The position numbers and the translations under genes are program-made. Positions 44,856 to 55,260 of a DNA stretch of 64,000 bases are shown one piece after another (position 1 is the stretch's first letter; the number at the start of each line of letters is the position of its first letter). This DNA comes from Neoceratodus forsteri (Eukaryota; Chordata; Ceratodontiformes; Ceratodontidae), in NCBI GenBank assembly GCA_016271365.2, contig CM057456.1:614983501-615047500 (forward strand). The letters run 5' to 3'. Under the pieces are notes generated by a model. The model was not told the DNA's origin, searched no databases, and was given only the letters and a program-made list of their open reading frames with translations.

Positions 44856-47568
44856 TCAGGGCCTGGGGAGGCCCGAGAGTGGGGACAGTGAGACAGGGAC
44901 CTCCCTGGAGGGGGAAGGAAGTTGCCCCGACAAACGCCGTCTCGCTCTACGGGAGAAGAGATAGGTTCTCTGGTGAGCGGAGTTAATCACCCTACGCCGG
45001 GCCAAAGCTGACAACTGGGAAAGATGCAGCCATGCAGTCCGCTTAGTGCAGATCGCTGTCCCTACGACCCTGGTGGCTACTTTGTTGGCATCATAGGATG
45101 CCCTCGCTTGGTGCCTTGCTAGCTCCAGGCCACATGCAGAGAGTGCAATGGCTTGTCTGGTTTGCTCCGTGTCAGGCAATGAGGCTAGGAGTTGACCTAG
45201 CCTAGAACACAAGAACCTGTCATAGGCTGCATAGTGGGCCTGATGTGCAGAGATGGAAAGCAACAACTGTGCCAAGTAAAAAGCCCTCCTACCCCAGAAG
45301 TCAAAATCCGAGGACTCTTGATCTGGGGGCCAGTCACGGTGAAGGGCGCAAAGCCCATCAGGAGTGTCCAACTGCGTCATACTGGACTGCGGATGAGGCA
45401 TGGAACCTGGAGACTCCAGGGGGGCGCAATACCGCTGGCAGAGATCCTTAGGGGCAGGAACTCCAGAGAAGGGCCTCTGCCAAGAACGCAACAACACCTC
45501 CCTAAAGGGAGCAGGCCGGGGGGGCACCACAAGGGTGGCCTCACTCAAATCGCCTAGAAAGGCATGCACAGAGTGCTCTGGATTGCTTACAGTGGAAGGG
45601 GTGAGGTGCAAGTCCTCCTACATCCTTACGAAGCGCTGATACTCAGCGAGATCAGCGGCTGAAGAGATGTGGACAGAAGGTTCCTCTCCCCCCAAAGAGG
45701 GGGATGAAGAGTTGGAGGGCACCGACTGCTCAGAGGGCGGCTGCTCGGGGGGAGGTTGAAAAACCTGTCTGTCCACCGCACTAACGTAAGCTGAGAACCG
45801 AGCAGCCACAGCCCTGAACTGTTCCCAGGAGAGAGGCCCACTAGGACCAAGGATGCCTGGGAGCGCAGGAGAATGTGGCAGAGAGACGGGGACAGAGCCA
45901 AGAAGAAATGTCGGCTGACCTCCGCCTGGGCTAAGGAGCAGACCAAGAGCACCCGAAGAAGAAAGTGCTCCGGAAGACTCCACAGCCGACAGCTGAACAA
46001 CCATTTCGATACTGCCTTGGCTGCACCCAGAAGAATCCCCCCTGTGAGGCGACTGGGACTGTATAGGTCCAGAAGGACAGTCCCCTACCTCAAAAGAATG
46101 GGTCTCTCTCAAAGAGATCGACGAGGAAGAGCGTAGATCTGCACTACGGCTTCTTCCAGAGCCCGGGTGGGCCCCAGAAAAAGGTCACCGTGCAGACCCC
46201 ATGCCCCTCGATCCCTTGGAGTCCGAGAGAGCCCTCCTCCTTGAGAGGGCCAGCCTAGGTAACTGACAGCCCTGGCCAGCACCCGAGGGAGCTATCCAGG
46301 GTGCAGCACCCTCCCCTCCCGTAGAAGCCTTGATCAGCCCCAAAGTTGGGTGATCCAGGCATACCACAGGTGGGGGTACCACTGTTGAGGGGTCAGTGAA
46401 CCCACCAAGACCGGGCTGCAGAGCAATGGTGGCCTGCACCACTGCCTGTTTGTCAGCACCCCTGACCCCAGTCTCAGCAGCCACCGACCCCACCTCAGAA
46501 GGGGGCTGACTCCAGCTTGCCGAGAACACTACAGGGCTGCCCACACCAACAGTCAATCCCAAGGAGTCAGACTGCTTATTTGACTCACAGCCCGACTCCG
46601 CCCGAAGTAGAGGCGAGACCCTGTCTCTGGACCGTAGAGGCGCCGGTGCCATCCTGCCAAATAGGGTGCTGGACTCAGAGACCACACCCGAGCCAGTGCC
46701 AGTGCCCCCCACAGCACCACGAGCAGTGCCTGCGGAGGACATGGCTCCGGCCCAAACAGCAGCTCCAGAGTCAGAACCAGTCACGGCGCTGTCCGGCCCC
46801 ACCAGCGGTGCCGAGGACAGGGACGGCGTCGACGACGGCTCAGACAGTGCTATCGGCACCAATGACGGCGCCAACAGCAGAATCCGATGTCCCCACAGCG
46901 CAGAGTCCCAAGGCAAACATGATGCCATGCTCAGCCTGAGAGTCACGAATGGCGCCAAGGCGAGAAGACAAAGACGGCGCCTTAGGGCCTCCCATGGCGC
47001 AGCTAGCAGTATCGGCGCCATCAGAGCCCACGACACTGCAAACGGCACCGAGGCCCACATCGGTGCCGACCGACTGCGTCGAGAACAGTGCCGACCCGGG
47101 CCTTGCGAACCGCGGGTGCGACACCAGGAGAGCCTTCACCCCCGAAGGGGCGATTGCCTTGGCGGTGCCTCCTGCCCACCCCCCAAAAGGAGCTGGACCG
47201 GCCTCCTGCACCGCAGAAGGAGCCTCGGCAATGGCCAGGCTACAAGAAGCCGAGGCTCCCTCCTCCTCGGTCCGTGTAGAACCGGGAGGGGACCCAGAGA
47301 AAAGGCTGAGAGTACGTGGCTTGGCCCGATGAGTGCACATCCGACCCCCGAAAGTCGGCTGAGCTCGCCCCACTTTCCATGCGTGTTGTTCAATGACCCG
47401 GCGGTCCATGGAGAAGCAGGCGTCGCATGAATCCATGTTGTGAAGCGGGCCAAGACACGTAAGGCAACGGTTGTGCTGGTTGGTGACGGAAAATTTACTG
47501 CTGCAAGAACACCGTCGCATGGGGGGCCATCCCCTCTTTGAAATCTTCTTGCCCTCCGACCGAGACAT
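44856..47568 (-). pseudogene. DIRS B gag, nearly intact
   Basis: From the start at 47,568: MSRSEGKK, then the Cys/His motif at nt 47,416-47,511 (RCSCSSKF, HNRCLTCLG, HNMDSCDAC). A low-complexity Ser/Ala/Gly-rich middle follows. The conserved C-terminal part is at 45,000-45,320 (WGRRAFYLAQLLLSISAHQ, AICTKRTAWLHLSQLSALAR). Frame 0 runs 47,568-46,840, then one frame change leads into a frame shared by 47,060-46,185, 46,112-45,618 and 45,611-44,856, interrupted only by a TGA at 46,185-46,187 and a TAG at 45,618-45,620. Least damaged gag of the window, so B is probably young. Confidence 0.8.
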
Positions 47569-47787
47569 GACCTACGAGGGAAAAAACACCAAAAACAGAC
47601 TCGACGTCACCAAGAATAAAAATAGATGGAAAGATCTTACCAAGCGACGTCGAGTAGGCAACTAGAACCGGCAGGAACGGGACCGATGGACTGCGGCATG
47701 GAAGAATAATGGCAGAACAAAACTGCGTAGGCAGTAGGCCTCAAGTTCAGAGAGCTTCCACATGAGGTGACCTCGGCGGAAGATGAA

Positions 47788-47980
47788 GAACTGGCAGGCA
47801 GGCGGAGTTGACAGCGCCTAACGGCCAACCTGCGAGCGCCACGCAATACGTCGGCCTCGAGGGCGGCGCCGATGGTGCATCGGCTCCACCTACCAAAAAA
47901 AAAAAAGCACTCCCGCGGGGTCATGACCTCCAGCCCTGCACCCATATGTGATGAATGGTGACTACTGACACAGATAAGAT
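47788..47980 (-). repeat. B 5' inverted terminal repeat
   Basis: Ends GACACAGATAAGAT; complement of the B 3' ITR without the extension. Confidence 0.88.
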
Positions 47981-48251
47981 CATACACTCTGTGGTCCAAG
48001 TTACAACTCTACAATATATTACAGACAGGCGCAGAGCGAATTTCTGCCAGGGATGTAACAACTGCACTAGTGGACTAAGTATGTACCTGCTCTTTCAGCA
48101 TGACCTGTGACGTGGAATAGCAGTGGCGCAGACAGCTCACAATCCAGGCAGAAATACACTTGATTGTAACTGGCTGCCCCTTTCAACTGAGAGCAAAGGA
48201 GACCAAAAGCTGTTAGAATTGCCTGAAATCCTTAGCTGTGTCCAGGCAAAA
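47981..48251 (-). pseudogene. A tyrosine recombinase, middle piece between B and C
   Basis: Aligns with E4 23,790-24,050: AATTTCTGCCAG, GGAATAGCAGTGGCG, GAAATACA, GGCTG. Proves that B and C are separate insertions 271 bp apart in the same gene. Confidence 0.7.
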
Positions 48252-48490
48252 ATGGAAATTACATACTTATCGTAATTACTGATCTTCTTGGACAGTCTCC
48301 ATCACTCATTCACACTAGTGGGATAGTGCCGAAGCCGCTAGGACCAAGTGGGAGCCTAAAATTTTCAGAACGGTCGGCGCCGAGACAGGACCATGCATGC
48401 GCAGCACCGCGAGAGTACCTCGCGCCTGTGTAGGCTATCTCGGTGTCGACCCTCCAACTGCCTCAGTACCTTTTCGACTGAGGAGGTGCA
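48252..48490 (-). repeat. C 3' inverted terminal repeat
   Basis: Complement of 52,435-52,630: CTCCATCACTCATTCACACT, GCTAGGACCAAG, CCTAAAATTTTCAGAA, GGCGCCGAGACAGGACCA, GACCCTCCAACTGCCTCAG. Confidence 0.87.
48257..48277. promoter_or_regulatory. Palindromic site in C 3' extension
   Basis: Arms AATTACA and CGTAATT (one mismatch) around TACTTAT. The sense GT is changed to AT here; the ICR copy keeps ATG/GTAAGT. Confidence 0.45.
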
Positions 48491-48650
48491 GCATAACTAA
48501 TGAGAATAACTCATCCTGGGTTTCTGGGCCTGAGAGGGCCCAGATGGCATTTGCAAGAAAAGCCAAACAATAATGTCTTCACAGTCTGAACCATAGGGCC
48601 ATGAAGACCAGGAAAGAAAAAGGGTGAACCCAGGGGATGGTGGGTGGACA

Positions 48651-48756
48651 TGTGAATGAGTGATGGAGACTGTCCAAGAAGATCAGTAGTTATGGTAAGT
48701 ACGTAATTTCCATATCTTCCTGGACTAAGTCTCCATCACTCATTCACATTAGTGGG
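48651..48756. repeat. C internal complementary region
   Basis: TGTGAATGAGTGATGGAGAC, GTAAGTACGTAATTTCCAT (3' end complement), then ATCTTCCTGGACTAAG and CTCCATCACTCATTCACAT (5' end complement). Confidence 0.85.
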
Positions 48757-48779
48757 AGAGTACCATGCTAAAACCAACA

Positions 48780-49340
48780 ACCCTGAGTAGGGTGGTAGGA
48801 GATAGGGTTCACTCAAAAAGAACAGCTGAGGACTGTCCTGCTAATAAAAAGAGCCGTCTTGTAAAGAACATCTAGAACACAGTGCTTACAAGATAACTGC
48901 TCGAGTTGTAACTCACCACTTTGCAGACGACTGCAATGGGCACAAAATGAAAGTCTGCCAGGAAGCCGCAACCACTCTAGGAGAGCGGCAAGTACCTGGC
49001 CTCACAATTTGGTCTAGGACCAAAATTAATAGTGTCAAAGACATGTACTAATGTAACGTAAAGGGACCTCAGGAACTGAAAGAGTCGGAGGTAAAGTCTA
49101 CTGGTTCAGGGTAGACTGGAAAGTGCAGATGGAAACCCCCACTATCAAGTATGGCTGACTTGTAAACAACAGGTCCAAGAGCACTTGAACCCCTTACTTG
49201 ATGAGCAAAGGGGGTCCAGGTGGGGTTAGCCCATCAAGGAGAATGGTCTCCACTTGGTCACTGAAACCCTCCTGATGGAAGGCCAAACGACTTAGAAGCC
49301 TCTTGAGGTAGTCTAGTAGAACCAGATCCTACCTACTGCA
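48780..49340 (-). pseudogene. C tyrosine recombinase remnant
   Basis: Recognised by alignment to the E4 and A recombinases (GGTGGTAGGAGA, GACTGTCCTGCTA, GACGACTGCAATGGGCA, TCTGCCAG, and the N-terminal part near 49,190-49,330). No open frame; catalytic motifs not readable. Confidence 0.5.
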
Positions 49341-52300
49341 TATTCCAAAAAGGAACCATCCTGCCCCTGTATGTACAACTGTAGTAGCAGTCTTTGAACT
49401 CAGAGAAGAAAGGAAAACGTACAGAAGGACATGTCCACTGCGGAAAAACATTCCGAAAGAAAAAAAACAGGGGCTGGATTTTTAAGGCAAATAGAGGTAG
49501 ATGTGCGTCGAGGAGGGGCACAGCAGGACCAAGTTAGGGCTAACCCATTCGTTGAAAGTGACTGGAAGTGGCAGTGACTCAATGCGGTGAGGCACTACTC
49601 ACTCTGGCCTCCCTGAAGGGAGTAGGAAAGGATTCTAGTTTGTTTCCTGAAAACCAAACATCACAACTCTGTCACGCCCTTGGAGAGGATAGCTTCGTAA
49701 GCGACTGGCATGGAACCAGTGCGCCGGAACCGAAGGTGTGAATATTTAAGAAGCTACCTAAGAAAAAAAGACCTACTTGACCTTTGGTCAAAAAGGAGTA
49801 CATCGCCTGTTAAGTTAAAGCAAGCAAGGAAGTAGGAACCTGACTTACGACTCGGTGGAGTCTCGCTTCTGTTGCTGCAAGGCTCTGCTCAAGATAAGAA
49901 AGCCTGATAAAAAGAAAGAGTAATTAACAGACTGGACTGTCGTCTAGGTCTAGGAAATGTCTCTGAATGAGAGAAATCTCTCTCTTGGAGAAAGAGATGA
50001 CCCATACCACCCTGGATCAGACTCCCCCTAGGGAAAGAAGAAGTCAGGTACTCTTTACCGTACACTGGAGACGAGCGCCTCAGGGGCAGAGGCAGAACCT
50101 GACCAGATCCAAAAAGGGGGGCATTGGGTAATTTTGACTAGGCCCTGTGCTGTGATAAAAAACCCTTTTTTTTTTTTTTTTAGTCCGAGCCTAACAAGGC
50201 TTTCAGACTGCTATTTCTCAAGGATTATCTTGATACAAAACGACAAAGATGTTCTCCATCTAAGTGCAGAAGGAGCCTGAGCGTCCATAATGAAATCATG
50301 ACCGGACTAATAATCACAGCTGGAGAGATGTTAACCACCTGTGCCGAGGAAGCCACCAAAGGGGCAATATCACAAGGGGGCCATATACCCCTATCAAAGG
50401 GGTGGAAGAGCCTGAGCGGCTCCGAACCATTAAATTAGAATGTCCCACAGAGTGTAATTGTCTTGATGAGTGAAAAAGTCTAGACGCAGAAATGTATGGT
50501 CCATGGACACAGTTTGAAATACTATACTGGACCCCATTACTGAGGAACTACTGAAAAGATCTTCCATCATGGACTCTGATGATAGAGAGGACATGCCCTT
50601 CAGTACATAAAATGAGTCGTCCGCTGTATTACTGACCAGAAGGACAGGGAAAGACCCATCTAGATGCACTTCTACCCCAGAAGGACCTCTAAGGGAGGTC
50701 TAGGTAACAGCCACTAGAGACTCCGCCATCAGGAAGGATGTCGAGGAGCTTGGTACCATGTAGGGAGCAGAGAAAGTGCTGAGCGGAAGGAAAGATTCTG
50801 CAGACAGAACAGTACAGCAGAGTTCCATCAGCAGAAAACCGCTGGATGACACAAGATCCCACATGGACCGCCGCTCACTAAGATGTGCGGAAAAATAATC
50901 CGCAGAACAGGACTTCATTCTGCGGAAAACATCCCGCCACGAGTTCTGTGGATAAGAAGTCCGAAAAGGAAAAATGTGTCACTAGTTCTGCCACACAGCA
51001 CCCTCTAGCACCCCTGTGGCACCAGCATCACTCGTGGCACAGGAGGGCAGCAAGCAATGCCTATGCCAACCTGGGCGATCCCTGAGGGCACCTGTGGCAG
51101 TACCCGCAGGCACCCCTGGAGCAATAGCACCCGAGGGCACCCCGATAGCCATGGCCCCATGGCACCCATGGCAAGAATGGCACCTGAGGGTACCAGTGGC
51201 ACCCATGGTACCCATGGGCACCTGCAGCACCAATGGGCACCCCCGGTGCCACCCATAGCACCCGTAGGTGCACAGCGCCACCTAGACACCCTCGGCACCA
51301 GTGGTGGCACCGACAACCAACGGCAGCAACAGCACCCACGGCGCTGCACAGAGCGATGGCATTGACCCACGGCACCGACTAAAGCACGGCGCCGACCAAG
51401 GCACCGAGCCACGGCGTAGGGCACCGAGCCTGGCGCCAAGGCACCGAACCCGCAGGCGCCGACCAAGGCACCGAGCCACAGCGCCGACCAAGGCACCGAG
51501 CCACAGCGCCGACCAAGGCACCGAGCCACGAGCGCCGACCAAGGCACGAGCCACGCAGCCAAGGCACGAGCCGCGCGCCAAGGCACTGAGCCCGAGGCGC
51601 CCAAGGCACCGAGCCCGCGGCGCCGGAGAAATGCCAATGGCAATCCAGAAAAGAGGAGAAGGAAAAGGGTGCCCGTGCCAGCCCCCGCATGGAAAAGGGA
51701 GAGGGGGGTAGGCACGAGGGGGCGACATGATGGCAAAGGCACCAAGAGGGCACTTTGCCCATCGTGATCCAATCGACTCGGCTCTGGTCCAATGGCTCAG
51801 AGGCCCCGAAATCAGGAACAGAGCCAGGAGAACTGGAAAAGTCAAACCCCCTGCTCCACAGGAGCGGCCCATAGGTGAAACTGCCCACCAGAACTCCAAC
51901 GAGGACAGAGATGGAGTTCAGAGTCGAGAATGCAGCCGTTAGGACTGGGGCCAAGGGGAACCCACCAAAGTCGGTTCAGGCCCATCGCCCCTCCTGACAA
52001 CAATCCTCATGCAGACATACCAACGGGCAACCTCGAGCGGCACCGATTCTTCTTCCCCGAACGAGGAAGAAGAGCTCGAGGTTAAGCGGAGCAGGATCCC
52101 CGGAACCACTAGATTTGTGCTTCAGTGGACTGCCCCCAAGCACAGGACTGTCTGTAGTCGGACCCCCCTCATTAATTAAGGGCGGCGGACCGGACACATC
52201 CCCTCTGCCATAAAATCTTTCTAACGAAGTCCTCCTACCGTCACTGCTACCGTCTAAGGACGACTCTGCTGATGGCAGGAAATAATTTTTTTTTCTTCTT

Positions 52301-52430
52301 CTTCATAATCTTCTTTTCTTGATCGTAAAATAAGAAAGTACTACTTAAAATATTAAACACTAAAAGCTGCTGTCGTATAGACGAAAACTTAGACTCCGTC
52401 AGACAAGCGATGTCGACATCCAAGTGCACT
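49341..52430 (-). pseudogene. C gag and leader, decayed
   Basis: 49,341-49,860 has nothing assignable. Gag is recognised from 50,430-50,669 (QDNYTLWDILI, compare EYTLWHSL in E4) and 50,700-50,918 (MVPSSSTSFLMAESLVAV). The GC-rich stretch 51,000-51,640 is repetitive. Beyond about 52,200 lies an A/T-rich leader with CTAAAAGCTGCTGTC as in E4 and A. The Cys/His motif was not found. Confidence 0.5.
51000..51640. repeat. GCACC-rich low-complexity tract in C gag
   Basis: Short irregular tandem motifs: GGCACCNATGGCACC-type triplets (51,000-51,350), then CAAGGCACCGAGCCACGGCG-type units of about 24 bp (51,390-51,640). It produces long open frames on both strands that I take as composition artefacts. 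Confidence 0.75.
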
Positions 52431-52434
52431 CGAC

Positions 52435-52638
52435 GGAGGGAGAAAAGGAACTGAGGCGGTTGCAGGGTCGACGCCGAGACAGCCTACACAGGCGCTAGCT
52501 AGTCTCGCGGTGCCGTGCATGCGTGGTCCTGTCTCGGCGCCGACCCTTCTGAAAATTTTAGGCTCCCGCTTGGTCCTAGCGCCTCCGGTGCGATACCCAC
52601 TAGTGTGAATGAATGATGGAGACTTAGTCCAGGAAGAT
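52435..52638 (-). repeat. C 5' inverted terminal repeat
   Basis: Outer end GTCCAGGAAGAT; complement of the C 3' ITR without the extension. Confidence 0.87.
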
Positions 52639-53565
52639 CGTGAGGACCCTCAGGACATTCAGAGAATGGGGAGTGTGCTCTCCTTCATTCTGGAAGCTGG
52701 TAAAGTAAGTAGGCAGCATAGTGGTTGATTCAGATGGAACTCCGACGCCACTTTAGGAAGGAACTTAAAGTGTGTACGGAGCACTATCTTGCCCCATAAG
52801 AAACAGTGTATTGGGGGTCTGCGACCTAAGCACAGAATTCAGACATTCTGTGAACAGAGAGATGGCCACTAGAAAGCTGCTTTCCAAGTAAAAACCTTTG
52901 CTCACATATCACAAAAAGCTCAAAGGGCTTGCAGGTGAGCATGTCCAATACAAGGTTGATATTCCCAGCAACTACTAGCTTCTGGATAGGTGGCCCTTGT
53001 GTGCAAAATGCCCTTAAGGATCCTCTTAAAAAGAGGTAACAACCAGGTAGAGGTTACCAATGGGCTCATGGTATGCAGATCTAACAAACAACGGACTTTG
53101 ACTGTGGAATACTGCAAACCAGCATCTGGTAGGTCCAGCAAGTACTCCAGAACCTTTGTCAGGTGGGCACCGAAAGGGGTCCATGTGGGTTTTGGAGCAA
53201 CAGATGGAAAACCTTTCCCATTTGGCTGTGTAAGTCTTCCTAGTGGACAGGCACGGGCAGCCAAAAGTATTCTAGATACCTTCTGAGATGCCCTGTATGT
53301 ATTCACTTCTATCTCTTCGGGTGCCAGACCTGAAGGTGAAGGGAGCGCAGATTGGGATGGACTAGGACACCCCGAGTCAATATGTCCAGCCTGAGTGGAA
53401 GAATCCTGTTTGTTGACTGATAGTCTGTTCAACCGAGGAAACCGTATCTGTCGAGGCCAGCAGGGTGCGATCAGAATGATCTTGCACCTGTGCACCTCCA
53501 GCATCAGCAATATCCTCTGCACTTGGGGGGATTGGAGGGAATGCACACAGGAAAAATTTTGCCAC
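52639..53565 (-). pseudogene. A tyrosine recombinase N-terminal part and connector
   Basis: The 208-codon frame at 52,920-53,546 reads, in sense order, a connector end with RCKIILIAPCWPRQIRFP and then LAPEEIEVNTYRASQKVS (compare APEEIEVGRSDVSHRVS in E4), PFGAHLTKVLEYLLDLPDAG, and LPLFKRILKGILHT near the end. It lacks the C-terminal catalytic part, which lies in the pieces at 47,981 and 43,610. Confidence 0.7.
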
Positions 53566-53574
53566 AGCAGTCTT
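53566..53574. repeat. 9-bp duplication, left copy
   Basis: AGCAGTCTT, repeated at 54,219-54,227. E4 has the uninterrupted counterpart near 24,975-24,990. Confidence 0.75.
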
Positions 53575-54218
53575 TCTTTTTGTCAACTTTATTTATGCTT
53601 CTACTCACCACTCTCAGACTCTCTCCAGTGTGGTTACCTGACTCCGCTTTCTCTTGCCCTGCCTGAAGTCGTCTATAGCCGCCTCTGATGTGCCCGTCTC
53701 CGCCACCTGGACAGCCCGACCCCCGCCTCTAGCCCCCAGGTGGGACCACTGTCCTTACCGTGCTCTATCTACAATCTAATCGAGTGGCCAGGCGAGTGAA
53801 GCACCAGAGGTAGGCGTGGATGACCCAGCCATGGGCGCAGAACCCCTGAACCCACCTTCACCTACAGAGGATAGGGACCTTTTCCCTTGGTTTCTCCCTT
53901 CTGGCTCGGACGTGCCATGGCGTCAGCAAGTGGATGGGATGCTCTCACCCCCTCCCACAGACGCCTACCATAACCAGATCCCCACTGGCAGTCCCCGTTC
54001 TGTGGTGCAGTGCTTCCTAGCCACCGCCAGGAGCCACCACCATACGTGGAATCCCCAGATCCCAGCCCAGGAGAGGAGAGCAGTCATCCAGATGCTCAAT
54101 CCTTTCCTCCCCGCTGATCCCCGGTGGCCCAAGCTTACTTCTAAACCTGGGTCACTGGCATGGTGCGAGGTATTGCGTCCAGCGCCTCAACCCTCAGCAC
54201 CACCGGGCCAACCTGCTT
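53575..54218 (-). mobile_element. 644-bp retroposon-like insert of unknown family
   Basis: Absent from the E4 counterpart and bounded by 9-bp duplications. Read on the minus strand it ends GCATAAATAAAGTTGACAAA with an AATAAA signal, like a retroposed RNA 3' end. A plus-strand frame of 134 codons (53,816-54,220, PWRQQVDGMLSPPPTD) has no domain I recognise. No terminal inverted repeats. Confidence 0.55.
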
Positions 54219-54227
54219 AGCAGTCTT
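54219..54227. repeat. 9-bp duplication, right copy
   Basis: AGCAGTCTT; A sequence resumes with AATGCATCCTAACAGAAAAT, matching E4 GTGCATCCTGACAGAAAAT. Confidence 0.75.
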
Positions 54228-55260
54228 AATGCATCCTAACAGAAAATGCCATGTCCTGGTCTTCTGGAGCAGAATCGAGGCAATTCGGCATTCAGTGGGG
54301 ATGCAAAGGGGTCCCTCTCTGGGGTGCCCAATTCATCGAACAGCACTCTCAAAGAGTCCTTCGTGAGGATGGGCCTCTGATCTGCCACGCTCATCTGCCA
54401 GAGTGCTCTAGACTCCTGGCAAATAAATGGACTGGAGTAGGATCCTATGCTTCAGGCACCTTTCCACTCTCTCATAGCTTCTCTACAGACAAAGAAGAGT
54501 GTGCTCTCCGTTGTTTGCTCATGTAATATATTACTGACAGTCGTCTGTTTGGAAGAAGACCGTTTTGTGGCTGACAAGATCCACTAGGGCTTACAGGCCA
54601 TTAAAAAAAAAAAAAAAAAGAGGTTGCATCTCCAACACACTGACGTGGAGATGAGGCAGACACCTTGTGTTTGGAGCTCTGACAGTGGGCTACCCACTCC
54701 AACAGGGAGGCATCCATAGTGAGAGTCACCCAAGGCTTCAGTTGGGAGAAGGGAAACCCTGGAGGAGGTTGTCCTCCACTGACCATAATGCGAAAGATAG
54801 AACCATGGGCTTGATCACTTGCTATCAGACCTAGCATGTAATGCCTGGAGTGAGCTTAAACAGATTTGAGCTCCATAGTGTAGCACTCTATCCGCAGGAT
54901 CACCTGTATTCTGCCCTCTGGGGGAAAAGGTGGGGTCTTGATCGTAAACGGAAGAGCTCCTATGAACAGCAGCTGCTATAAGTGGTCAGAGATGAGACTT
55001 CTAGATTCAGCAGAACTTCAAAGGAAGGAGGGAATTAGGCCACTACATGTTCCACTTTATGGTTGTACAAACTGGCTATCAGTCAAATGTTGAACTTGGG
55101 AGTCCCAATTTTCTCAGGTGCACTGCGAGTAGTGCAGGGCACCTTGCAAAGACTTATGGCATAGAGGAGAGCAAAAAGGGCAGGACCTTGAAGCCTGTAT
55201 ATCCAGGGAGCTAACCAATCCTGGAGAAATAACTGGAACTGGTGACTGCTTGGACTAAAT
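54228..55260 (-). pseudogene. A RNase H and RT remnant
   Basis: Aligned by nucleotide similarity to E4 24,985-26,130 (ACAGAAAATGCCATG, TTCTGGAGCAGAAT, TTGCAAAGACTTATGGCAT). An A run at 54,602-54,619 interrupts it. Frames are lost. From 55,260 the sequence leaves RT. Confidence 0.6.

Larger units (their letters stand above)
43728..47980 (-). mobile_element. Gag-only DIRS-like element B nested in A
   Basis: 4,253 bp: 3' ITR, ICR, gag, 5' ITR, but no RT, RNase H or recombinase. The ICR ends near 44,753 and gag begins at 44,856, about 100 bp later. It inserted in the YR gene of A: the flanks GTAAGAAA and CATACAC join into sequence aligning with E4 near 23,790, with no long duplication. Its ends must be mobilised by another element's enzymes (inference). 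Confidence 0.88.
48252..52638 (-). mobile_element. DIRS-like element C nested in A, RT mostly deleted
   Basis: 4,387 bp with 3' ITR 48,252-48,490, ICR 48,651-48,756, recombinase remnant, gag and 5' ITR 52,435-52,638. After the YR remnant (to about 49,340) the sequence passes within about 500 bp to gag, leaving no room for RT and RNase H. The flanks GGCAAAA and CGTGAGG join into YR sequence aligned with E4 24,050. A second probable non-autonomous DIRS. Confidence 0.85.

Noticed and set aside
46666..47430. 254-codon plus-strand gene
   Set aside because: It is antisense to element B gag, repetitive in GGCACC-type triplets, and has no known motif.
51005..51954. Overlapping long open frames on both strands (up to 255 codons)
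   Set aside because: They come from a GC-rich low-complexity tract with short tandem motifs inside element C gag; the residues are Gly/Ala/Arg/Cys repeats with no domain.
53816..54220. A retrogene coding a 134-residue protein
   Set aside because: No recognised family, and the insert's AATAAA-like end points to the opposite strand; kept only as an unidentified insert.
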